Shown: one piece after another, positions 26,441 to 33,236 of the stretch
How positions within the stretch are numbered: the stretch's first letter is position 1
How the letters are laid out: each line of letters starts with the position of its first letter
DNA from: GCA-2733415 sp964276095
GTDB lineage: Bacteria > Bacteroidota > Bacteroidia > Flavobacteriales > Flavobacteriaceae
DNA length: 64,000 nucleotides
Direction: 5' to 3'
NCBI GenBank assembly: GCA_964276095.1
Contig: CAXYDR010000001.1
Span: 868,001-932,000 of the forward strand
Program-made: the position numbers and the translations under genes
Notes under the pieces: generated by a model
The model's database searches: none
What the model saw: the letters and a program-made list of their open reading frames with translations, nothing else
Told to the model about the DNA's origin: nothing

Positions 26441-26527
26441 ATGGCTACTACAACAAACAATCAAATCACTCACAAATTAAGCACTACTAAAGCAAATATT
26501 TGGAACTCAAAAAGGCGTTACAGATAA
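26441..26527 (+). CDS. 28-residue basic microprotein, copy 1
   Basis: Encodes MATTTNNQITHKLSTTKANI followed by WNSKRRYR. It has one tryptophan, no cysteine and no acidic residue, and is strongly basic at the C-terminus (KRRYR). It is neither a signal peptide nor a membrane helix. It is the first of four copies with identical protein sequence, and the DNA differs from copy 2 at six codons, all silent. No known family is recognised; RNA, DNA or ribosome contact is a guess from charge alone. Confidence 0.72.
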   Translation: MATTTNNQITHKLSTTKANIWNSKRRYR

Positions 26528-26561
26528 TTAACTAATCATCAATCAAAAAAAATCAATCATT

Positions 26562-26648
26562 ATGGCAACTACAACAAATAATCAAATTACTCACAAATTA
26601 AGCACTACTAAGGCAAATATTTGGAACTCAAAAAGACGTTATAGATAA
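26562..26648 (+). CDS. 28-residue basic microprotein, copy 2
   Basis: Same peptide as copy 1. Silent differences from copy 1 are at codons 2 (GCA), 6 (AAT), 9 (ATT), 17 (AAG), 25 (AGA) and 27 (TAT). The spacer before it is identical to that before copy 3. Stop codon TAA. Confidence 0.72.
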   Translation: MATTTNNQITHKLSTTKANIWNSKRRYR

Positions 26649-26682
26649 TTAACTAATCATCAATCAAAAAAAATCAATCATT

Positions 26683-26769
26683 ATGGCAACTACAACAAAT
26701 AATCAAATTACTCACAAATTAAGTACGACCAAGGCAAATATTTGGAACTCAAAAAGACGTTATAGATAA
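26683..26769 (+). CDS. 28-residue basic microprotein, copy 3
   Basis: Same peptide. It differs from copy 2 only at codons 14 (AGT), 15 (ACG) and 16 (ACC), all silent, and shares these with copy 4. This gradient suggests stepwise duplication followed by selection on the peptide. Confidence 0.72.
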   Translation: MATTTNNQITHKLSTTKANIWNSKRRYR

Positions 26770-26803
26770 TTAACTAATCATCAATCAAAAAAAATAAATC
26801 ATT

Positions 26804-26890
26804 ATGGCTACTACAACAAATAATCAAATCACACACAAATTAAGTACGACCAAGGCAAATATTTGGAACTCAAAAAGACGTTATAGATAG
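26804..26890 (+). CDS. 28-residue basic microprotein, copy 4
   Basis: Same peptide, with silent differences from copy 3 at codons 2 (GCT), 9 (ATC) and 10 (ACA), and a TAG instead of TAA stop. Its leader carries the only spacer substitution (AAATAAATCATT). The 121-bp repetition ends at its stop codon. Confidence 0.72.
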   Translation: MATTTNNQITHKLSTTKANIWNSKRRYR

Positions 26891-26916
26891 ACAATTAATC
26901 AATAAAATACTGAACT

Positions 26917-27051
26917 ATGAAAACTATTCTAAAGCTTCAAAAAAAAATGAACAGAATTGCAAATAAGCAATTAAAAATTAAATACTACCCAGAAATATTT
27001 TATAATTATGAAAACCAACTTTATACTGGTGCGAACACCAGAGTTAGATAA
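26917..27051 (+). CDS. 44-residue basic small protein after the array
   Basis: A frame of 44 codons starting MKTILKLQKKMNRIANKQ and ending YTGANTRVR. It is rich in lysine, asparagine and tyrosine and, like the 28-residue peptides, finishes with an asparagine plus basic residues (NTRVR compared with NSKRRYR). It lies 26 bp after copy 4 and is followed by a strong hairpin, so it is likely the last gene of the same transcript. No family is recognised, and coding status rests on context. Confidence 0.45.
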   Translation: MKTILKLQKKMNRIANKQLKIKYYPEIFYNYENQLYTGANTRVR

Positions 27052-27070
27052 ATTATATTTATCTAAACAA

Positions 27071-27112
27071 AAAAAGGTCTGATATATTAAAAATAATATA
27101 TCAGACCTTTTT
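27071..27112. terminator. Strong bidirectional terminator after the microprotein array
   Basis: A perfect 18-bp stem, AAAAAGGTCTGATATATT with its complement at 27095-27112, ends in a T-run on the right and an A-run on the left. It closes the rightward array transcript and the leftward DUF1456 gene. Confidence 0.88.
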
Positions 27113-27130
27113 AAATAATAGTTATAAACC

Positions 27131-27376
27131 CTATTTCTTCTCCTCTTTTTTAGGCATTGGACCTCTTAAATGAATAACCAATCCGTTTAAGAAATTACGT
27201 AAAATCTGGTCACCACATTCCATGTATTTATCATGTTCTTCATTTCTAAAGAATGCTCCTAATTCACTTTTTGAAACTTTAAAATCTACTAAAGCACAAA
27301 TTTCTACAATATCAGTATCACGTAATTTGTGTGCTACTCTTAACTTTTTAAAGATGTCGTTATTTGTTAATCCCAT
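27131..27376 (-). CDS. DUF1456 family protein (YehS-like)
   Basis: An 81-residue soluble protein with a single DUF1456 unit: LTNNDIFKKLRVAHKLRDTDIVEI and then SKSELGAFFRNEEHDKYMECGDQILRNFLNGL. E. coli YehS has two such units, so this is a half-length version, which is common in Bacteroidota. The function is unknown. It is 37 bp downstream of a DEAD-box helicase gene, in the same direction, and may be its operon partner. Confidence 0.85.
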   Translation of the reverse strand: MGLTNNDIFKKLRVAHKLRDTDIVEICALVDFKVSKSELGAFFRNEEHDKYMECGDQILRNFLNGLVIHLRGPMPKKEEKK

Positions 27377-27413
27377 ATTCTTACTATTTTAGTGTTTAAA
27401 AAAGTGTCCTTTT

Positions 27414-28535
27414 TTAAGCTAATGTTGCTTCTTTAAATTTAATTCCCAATTCTTTTTGAATCTCGTACACACGCTCTAATTCAACTGGTAGAATAAAAGC
27501 TACAGAAACCCCCTTTTTTCCAGCTCTTGCAGTTCTACCACTTCTATGCGTGTAATATTCTAACTGTTGTGGTAATTGATGGTGAATTACAAAAGATAAA
27601 TTATTTACATCAATTCCTCTTGCAGAAACATCTGTAGATATCATTACCTGAATAACTTCCTTCTTGAAAGCACGCATTACTTTATCACGTTCTTTCTGTT
27701 GCATATCACCTTCTAAAGCACCTACCGAAAATCCTTCTTCAGTTAATTCTTTAGCTAATGCTTGGGTACCTAACTTAGTTTTACAAAATATAATCCCTCT
27801 ACCTGCGTCTTCTTTTCCTAAATACGCAATGATATCAGAAGTTTTTTCTTTTATCGTTGTTTTAATATACTGATGAGAAATATTGGCATTTACCAAAGAG
27901 TTTTCATTTACTGCTATTCTAGCAGCATCATCAGACATGTATGTTTTAATAATACGTTTAATTCCTTCTGGCATTGTAGCAGAAAATAACCATGTATTTT
28001 TTTTAGCTCCAGTATGTGTAAGGATAGTATCTAATTCTTGTTTGAATCCCATACTTAACATTTCATCAGCTTCATCTAAAACAACAGTTTTAACTTGTTT
28101 TAAATTTATAGTACCTCTATTGATCATGTCAATTAATCTACCAGGAGTTGCTACAATTACATGCGTAGTTCTCTCTAAGTTTTTTAATTGTTTATCAATT
28201 TTTTCACCACCATATACAGCTTCTAAAAATATTTTATTCTCAGCGTGTTTTGTAAACTTAAATAGTTGTTTTTTAATTTGCTGAACTAATTCACGAGTAG
28301 GAGATAAAATTAACGCTTGTACTTCATTACTAGAAGTATCAATATGTTGTAATACTGGAATACCAAAAGCAGCAGTTTTACCCGTTCCTGTTTGCGCTAA
28401 ACCAATAAAATCAGTTTTTGATTTTAATAATAATGGAATTCCCTTTTCTTGAATTTCCGTAGGAGTAGTAATATTTAACTCTTTCAAAGATTTTACAATA
28501 TCTTTTCGTACTCCTAAATGTGTAAATGTTGACAT
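27414..28535 (-). CDS. DEAD-box RNA helicase
   Basis: An RNA helicase core of about 373 residues from the chosen start (MSTFTHLGVRKDIVKSL). An upstream frame to 28577 adds 14 residues that the related helicase at 16.8 kb lacks. Motifs are TPTEIQEKGIP, AQTGTGKTAAFG, SPTRELVQQ, TPGRLID, DEADEML, SATMP, GIIFCKT, STDVSARGIDV and HRSGRTARAGKKG. No long C-terminal tail is present, which makes it a minimal helicase. It is divergent from the mechanosensitive channel gene. Confidence 0.92.
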   Translation of the reverse strand: MSTFTHLGVRKDIVKSLKELNITTPTEIQEKGIPLLLKSKTDFIGLAQTGTGKTAAFGIPVLQHIDTSSNEVQALILSPTRELVQQIKKQLFKFTKHAENKIFLEAVYGGEKIDKQLKNLERTTHVIVATPGRLIDMINRGTINLKQVKTVVLDEADEMLSMGFKQELDTILTHTGAKKNTWLFSATMPEGIKRIIKTYMSDDAARIAVNENSLVNANISHQYIKTTIKEKTSDIIAYLGKEDAGRGIIFCKTKLGTQALAKELTEEGFSVGALEGDMQQKERDKVMRAFKKEVIQVMISTDVSARGIDVNNLSFVIHHQLPQQLEYYTHRSGRTARAGKKGVSVAFILPVELERVYEIQKELGIKFKEATLA

Positions 28536-28646
28536 ACTTTTGCTTCTATTGGCGGCAAATATACGGTTAATTAACAAGATATTCTTCTAAATATTCACTA
28601 TGACCATTATAATTGTTAAAAGGTTTTATTTTCGTATTAATCGCAG

Positions 28647-28654
28647 TATTTTTG
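28647..28654 (+). promoter_or_regulatory. Putative -7 box of the MscS-type channel gene
   Basis: TATTTTTG matches TAnnTTTG and ends 19 bases before the ATG at 28674. A T-rich stretch (GGTTTTATTTTCG) sits in the -33 region. Confidence 0.4.
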
Positions 28655-28673
28655 TGCTAGAGCTTTACTTTTT

Positions 28674-29918
28674 ATGAGAGAAATAACACACTTACTATTT
28701 GACATTTTAGTTTCTGAAGGGATTAATACTACTGTAGCTACATACATTAATATGTTTGTATTACTTATTATATTACTAGCAATTGTATTCATTATTGATT
28801 TCATTACTCGAAAAGTATTAATAGCTACTTTTAGTCGTTTTGCTACAAAGTCTAAAACTAGTTTTGATGATATGTTAATATCAAACAAAGCTCCTAGAAA
28901 TATCGCTCATATTGTTCCATTATTACTAGCGATAGAATTTACTCCGTTTGTTTTATCAGACTTCCCATATACTAAAGGAGTTACACAAAAAGCGCTTTTA
29001 GTTTTTGGAGTAATACTTACTTTATGGGTTGCTAGAAGTGTTTTGAATACCCTAAAGGATTATTTTAAAACCTTACCACGATTAAGTGATAAACCAATTG
29101 ATAGTTACATACAAGTATTTATGATATTTGCCTGGGCTTTTGGTTTAATCTCAGTTTTCGGAATAGTATTAAATTTCACCTTTATTAATTTCTTCTCTAC
29201 TATTGGTGCTGCTTCGGCAATTATAATATTAATTTTTAGAGATACTATTTTAGGTTTTGTAGCCAGTATTCAAGTATCTATTAATGATATGGTACGTATT
29301 GGTGATTGGATAACTTTTGAAAAATACGGTGCTGATGGTGATGTTGTAGAAATTAACTTATCTACTGTTAAAGTTCAAAATTTTGATAAAACTATTACAA
29401 CAATACCTACTTATGCTCTAATTTCTGATTCTTTTAAGAATTGGAGAGGAATGACAAACTCAGACGGTAGGCGGATTAAACGAGCTTTAAATATTAAGCT
29501 TAATAGTGTGAAATATTTATCTGCAACCGATTTAGAAAACTATTCTAAAATAGATATCATCTCAACTTATCTTGAAAATAGAAGTAATAAAATTGATGCT
29601 TATAATACTGATAACAAAATTGATAAATCACTCTTGTTAAATGGAAGGAACTTAACTAATATTGGTTTGTTCCGTAAATACGCAGAAACATATTTACAAA
29701 ATCATTCTGCTATCAATAAGGATATGATGATTATGGCTAGGCAGTTAGCTCCTACTTCTCAAGGTATACCTATAGAAATTTATGCGTTTAGCACAGATAA
29801 ACGTTGGGAAAACTACGAATATATTATGGCTGACATATTTGATCATCTAATTGCAGCAGTTCCGTATTTTGAATTGGAATTGTTTGAACTTCCTAATAAT
29901 GGAAATTTTCAAATTTAG
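28674..29918 (+). CDS. Mechanosensitive ion channel, MscS family (YbdG-like)
   Basis: A pressure-gated inner-membrane channel of 414 residues with about five N-terminal hydrophobic helices. The pore-lining region is FFSTIGAASAIIILIFRDTILGFVA, followed by the beta-domain start SIQVSINDMVRIGDWI and VVEINLSTVKVQNFDKTITTIPT. An insertion with GMTNSDGRRIKRALNI, and the size, resemble the YbdG branch more than MscS itself; that placement is tentative. It releases solutes on osmotic downshock. Confidence 0.86.
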   Translation: MREITHLLFDILVSEGINTTVATYINMFVLLIILLAIVFIIDFITRKVLIATFSRFATKSKTSFDDMLISNKAPRNIAHIVPLLLAIEFTPFVLSDFPYTKGVTQKALLVFGVILTLWVARSVLNTLKDYFKTLPRLSDKPIDSYIQVFMIFAWAFGLISVFGIVLNFTFINFFSTIGAASAIIILIFRDTILGFVASIQVSINDMVRIGDWITFEKYGADGDVVEINLSTVKVQNFDKTITTIPTYALISDSFKNWRGMTNSDGRRIKRALNIKLNSVKYLSATDLENYSKIDIISTYLENRSNKIDAYNTDNKIDKSLLLNGRNLTNIGLFRKYAETYLQNHSAINKDMMIMARQLAPTSQGIPIEIYAFSTDKRWENYEYIMADIFDHLIAAVPYFELELFELPNNGNFQI

Positions 29919-29924
29919 TAAAAA

Positions 29925-31118
29925 TCACTTTTTTTTAAATACAAATTCAACTCTTCTATTTTCTGACTTTAAATTATTTTTGGGCTGAGTAGCTCCTACT
30001 CCTTTTGTTATAATTCTTGAAGCATCAATATTCTTTATTTTTAAATAATTTGCTACAGATTTCGCTCTCTTAATTGACAATAATCTATTGTAATCAAAAG
30101 TACCTGTATCATCAGTATGACCAATAATTTCAATTTTTAAATCATCATGTTTTAATAATTGAATTACAATGCTATCTAGTAACTCAAATGACTCATCTCC
30201 TTCTATCTTATCTGAGGAAATCTCAAATCTAATATTAAAATCTACTGAAATTTGATCATCAATTTCATTTAACTTATCAGCTAAAGTTCTCTTCTTTCCT
30301 ATACTTCTTAATGAATTTGCCTCTAAAAATATTGCTGAATCATATAATTGATCACCAACGTCACTAATCCCTAATTTAAAATGATATTTAACATCAGGAA
30401 TTACTTTAATAGTAGCATTTAATAATTTTGTAAGTCCATCATATTGAAAAGTAAACGGTAATTCTAATTTTGCTATATCTTCTCTATACTTATTCATGGT
30501 TTCTTTATTCCAAGGTATGTTTGGTATATAATATTCGCTATTAGTTTTATGGTTGATAAAGTCTACTGTTATTGGAGTATTTTTATCACCATTTAAAACA
30601 GCAATGTTTTCCGAAGTATTAGTTAAGGTATTAGTTACTAAAAAGATAAAAATATCATTTACATTTTTATTTATATACTCCGGATATTCTTCAGAAGCGA
30701 AGAAAAAATTAAATTGAATTTGATCCGTAGCTGAAATTAAATCAAATTCAAACAAAGCGGTATCATAACAGCCTTTATTACCTGATATTCTGTTTATATC
30801 AGGATCACTCATAAAATTCACCTTTGTGCTTTTTTGTGTATCGGTATTAGGTCCAATGGCATTTTTCACATAACCATTGCTCATAATAATTCCTTCTGGT
30901 ATAATATCATTATAATCTAATTTGCAATTGAATTTTCCAAATGCATTAGGACTACCTTTAATTGATAAATTGCTTACAATAATATTTTCAGTATCACCAA
31001 GTAATACTCCCATTAACTCCTCTGCAGTTATTGCTTCTTTTATTTTAAGTTGACCTTGTGAAAATTGAGTAAAAAAGAATAGGCAAATACATATGTATTT
31101 ACTTTTGAATTGTATCAT
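29925..31118 (-). CDS. Secreted protein: choice-of-anchor L plus OmpA domain
   Basis: A 397-residue exported protein with a signal peptide (about residues 1-22). Its first part is a choice-of-anchor-L module: ITAEELMGVLLGDTENIIVSN, SDPDINRISGNKGCYDTALF and FFFASEEYPEYIN. The C-terminal ~100 residues are an OmpA-type peptidoglycan-binding domain: SFELLDSIVIQLLKHDDLKIEIIGHTDDTG, SIKRAKSVANYL and ENRRVEFVF. In this phylum anchor-L proteins usually carry T9SS tails, so an OmpA ending indicates cell-wall tethering instead. It is followed upstream in the same direction by a DUF1272 gene three bases away. Confidence 0.85.
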   Translation of the reverse strand: MIQFKSKYICICLFFFTQFSQGQLKIKEAITAEELMGVLLGDTENIIVSNLSIKGSPNAFGKFNCKLDYNDIIPEGIIMSNGYVKNAIGPNTDTQKSTKVNFMSDPDINRISGNKGCYDTALFEFDLISATDQIQFNFFFASEEYPEYINKNVNDIFIFLVTNTLTNTSENIAVLNGDKNTPITVDFINHKTNSEYYIPNIPWNKETMNKYREDIAKLELPFTFQYDGLTKLLNATIKVIPDVKYHFKLGISDVGDQLYDSAIFLEANSLRSIGKKRTLADKLNEIDDQISVDFNIRFEISSDKIEGDESFELLDSIVIQLLKHDDLKIEIIGHTDDTGTFDYNRLLSIKRAKSVANYLKIKNIDASRIITKGVGATQPKNNLKSENRRVEFVFKKK

Positions 31119-31121
31119 AAA

Positions 31122-31361
31122 TTAATTCACCTTTTTAGGTTTAAAAACTCTAACAATACTTGGCGGGTATTTTTCTAGAAGATTTGCTGGCCTTATTGGT
31201 CTTTTCTCAAAACCACCACCGCAATTTGGGCAGATGTGGTTAAATACATCAGTAACACAGTCAGTACAAAAAGTACATTCAAAAGTACATATTAACGCTT
31301 CAGTAGACTCGTTTGGTAAGTCTTTATTACAATGTTCACAATTTGGTCTTATCTCTAACAT
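31122..31361 (-). CDS. DUF1272 domain-containing small zinc-type protein
   Basis: A 79-residue cytosolic protein with many CxxC pairs: NCEHCNKDLP, CTFECTFCTDCV and HICPNCGGGFEKRPIRP, which together define DUF1272. The cysteine spacing suggests one or two zinc sites. The function is unknown. It has three bases to the next gene on each side, so it is part of a leftward three-gene run with the anchor-L/OmpA gene and the secreted protein at 31.4-32.0 kb. Confidence 0.85.
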   Translation of the reverse strand: MLEIRPNCEHCNKDLPNESTEALICTFECTFCTDCVTDVFNHICPNCGGGFEKRPIRPANLLEKYPPSIVRVFKPKKVN

Positions 31362-31364
31362 TTA

Positions 31365-31994
31365 TTATTGCTCTTTTAAAATAACCATGGTTGCTTTTCC
31401 TGAAGAGTATAAATTCCATTTTTGATTAGTGATAGTTTTACCTTCATGATCCAATACCATAAAATGTCCCGTATTTGGTGAAGCAGTCCCCTCATTAATA
31501 GCAATTACATCAATGCGATTTAAACCATCAACTAGATCAATATTGATTCCTTTAAAATAGCCCCCTAAACGCAAATTATTTTCTACAACAACATCATTAA
31601 CTATAATACGTACATAATCACCATCCACACTTCCAAAATCTCTACATTGCAAGCCTAAATAACTACTCTTCGTTTTAAAATCTCCTAAATATTGATCATA
31701 CTTAGCAGATGCTTTCATTTTACTTTCATCCCACTTTTTCTGTAACTCTTCCCCAGCATCTAGTAAATCAGATTTCTGATCCATATAAAATGGTTTAGGT
31801 TCAGTTAACGGATTGTTTAAATCTACCGTTGGTAAATTTGGTTTAATAAGCAAAGGATTTGGTTTTAGCGGATTTGGTTTTTTCTTATCTGCTGGAATAG
31901 CAATTCCATTTTTTGTACTTGAGTCCAACCCTACTTGCGCATACAACGAAGTAGAAAACAAAAAACACAGCATAAGAAGTACTTTCATAGTCAA
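31365..31994 (-). CDS. Secreted protein of unknown function with Pro/Asn-rich linker
   Basis: A 209-residue protein with a signal peptide (MTMKVLLMLCFLFSTSLYAQ). A linker follows, made of repeated PNPL units (KPNPLKPNPLLIKPNLP), then a helical stretch, and a C-terminal beta-rich domain with CRDFGSVDGDYVRIIVNDVV, GGYFKGINIDLVDGLNRIDVIA and GTASPNTGHFMV. That domain looks like a jelly-roll or carbohydrate-binding-like fold, but no family is assigned. It is in one run with the DUF1272 and OmpA genes. Confidence 0.65.
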   Translation of the reverse strand: MTMKVLLMLCFLFSTSLYAQVGLDSSTKNGIAIPADKKKPNPLKPNPLLIKPNLPTVDLNNPLTEPKPFYMDQKSDLLDAGEELQKKWDESKMKASAKYDQYLGDFKTKSSYLGLQCRDFGSVDGDYVRIIVNDVVVENNLRLGGYFKGINIDLVDGLNRIDVIAINEGTASPNTGHFMVLDHEGKTITNQKWNLYSSGKATMVILKEQ

Positions 31995-32160
31995 ATTTAT
32001 TCAGGTTATAAAACTAACTTAAAACAATCAAATACAATGCCATTTAACAGTTTTATAACTTCATAGTAAAAGCGCAAAAAGTTATGAGTTAAAACACACA
32101 TTTTTCATTCAATACCTCCCTATAGCTATCGAGGCTCAAGTAATTAAACCCACTAATTGA

Positions 32161-32931
32161 TTAAAATATTGAATTATCAACCGTTTCATTCTCCTTGAAA
32201 AGTGAATGGCTATCATCTAAATGGATAAGTTTCTTTAACCCAAATCGTGGTTCACTCCTACGCCAATAGCTACTATTAGGGTTATATACCTGATATTCTG
32301 TAGCAATTAATTTAGATAACTTTTGTGATATTAATGTTCTGTAAGTTCTGGTACTTGAGTTGATATAATAATCGAATTTTCTATATCCTAAAAACTCTTC
32401 AAACTCTTTATGAAACTTCAGGTCCCACCAACCATACAGCCATAAACCAAATTTTGTCTGCTCTTTTATGTTTCTACGAAACAAGTAATGCAATGAGTTT
32501 TGAAAAGGCACTGGAATATACAATGTTACTTCATAAGCTAATGATTCATCAGAAGTTATTTCTTCCATTAACTTTGGAAAATTAGTTTTAAATACCTCAA
32601 AATTACCAATTAAGGGTTTTAAGCTTTTAAACCCATCGTCATAATCAAATTCATTATGGTGTGGTGATTCTAAAACAAACAATACTTTTTTATAATTTAA
32701 TTCGTCCTTTCTCTTAAAATGCACTTTCCCTTTATGTATGCAAAAAGTCCAGTTCTTAACTAAGTGTTCCTGTCGGAAGAACTTACTTTTAATAACAATA
32801 AAATTATTTTCAACTATAAAAAAACGTTCATCAATTTTAGTTTCATCAATGTATCCTACTTCTTGTTCAGTAATACTAGTAATACGTTGTCCTTTTCTGT
32901 TATATAAAGGGATGTTTTTTATTGTTTGCAT
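32161..32931 (-). CDS. Uncharacterised protein with an FVLESPHHNEF motif
   Basis: A 256-residue soluble protein without signal peptide. In the middle is KVLFVLESPHHNEFDYDDG (about residues 83-101), followed by a stretch with IPVPFQNSLHYLF and SSTRTYRTLISQKLSKLI. The strand-loop VLESPH is faintly like motif 1 of uracil-DNA-glycosylase-fold proteins, but motif 2 is not evident, so no function is given. It stands alone; the flanking DNA on both sides is non-coding. Confidence 0.6.
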   Translation of the reverse strand: MQTIKNIPLYNRKGQRITSITEQEVGYIDETKIDERFFIVENNFIVIKSKFFRQEHLVKNWTFCIHKGKVHFKRKDELNYKKVLFVLESPHHNEFDYDDGFKSLKPLIGNFEVFKTNFPKLMEEITSDESLAYEVTLYIPVPFQNSLHYLFRRNIKEQTKFGLWLYGWWDLKFHKEFEEFLGYRKFDYYINSSTRTYRTLISQKLSKLIATEYQVYNPNSSYWRRSEPRFGLKKLIHLDDSHSLFKENETVDNSIF

Positions 32932-33236
32932 CTGAGTTAGTTTGTAAGAATGTTTTATAATGCGAATTTAATAAAAACTATTACTCTCTTAAGAATAATA
33001 GTTTTTTCTATCAATTACTTACCAACATAACGTGGCTCATCAAAAAGAAACCTATATACATGTGTTTCAGTAAGTTATATTCGTGCCCTGTAATTAACCT
33101 ATGTTAAATACTCACCACAAAATACTATAAAATCACAACAAAATTGATTGACGAATCTATTAAGAACCTATTTTTGGCCAATATAAATACGCTTAACCTA
33201 CTAAAAAACAACTCATTACCCATAAATCTTACTATT
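32932..33236. other. 305-bp intergenic stretch between divergent genes
   Basis: It contains the hairpin at 32973-33006 and otherwise only AT-rich sequence. The frame open before 33237 (from 33144) reads as an unlikely leader ahead of a clear signal peptide and is not counted as coding. Confidence 0.45.
32973..33006. terminator. Orphan terminator-like hairpin
   Basis: AAAAACTATTA and TAATAGTTTTT pair around a 12-base loop, with a T-run on the right and A-run on the left. No gene ends here: both neighbours start on either side and point away. It could belong to an unannotated small RNA, a lost gene, or act as an attenuator for the leftward gene 42 bp away. Confidence 0.4.

Larger units (their letters stand above)
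26429..26890 (+). repeat. Tandem array of four 121-bp units, each holding a microgene
   Basis: Start codons fall at 26441, 26562, 26683 and 26804, exactly 121 bp apart. Each unit is an 87-nt frame plus a 34-nt spacer, and the 12-base leader AAATCAATCATT (AAATAAATCATT in the last) precedes every ATG. Since 121 is not a multiple of three, the four frames are separate and cannot be read as one protein. The three spacers differ at only one base. The coding parts vary at 11 codons, all in the third base, with no amino-acid change. No target-site duplication or transposase is seen. Confidence 0.9.

Noticed and set aside
26429..26890. The 121-bp units as a CRISPR array or a mobile repeat
   Set aside because: There are no variable spacers, the whole unit is repeated, and the changes are silent in a reading frame. 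No transposase or terminal inverted repeats are present.
27883..28284. Plus-strand frame inside the second helicase gene
   Set aside because: Antisense shadow of the conserved DEAD-box motifs.
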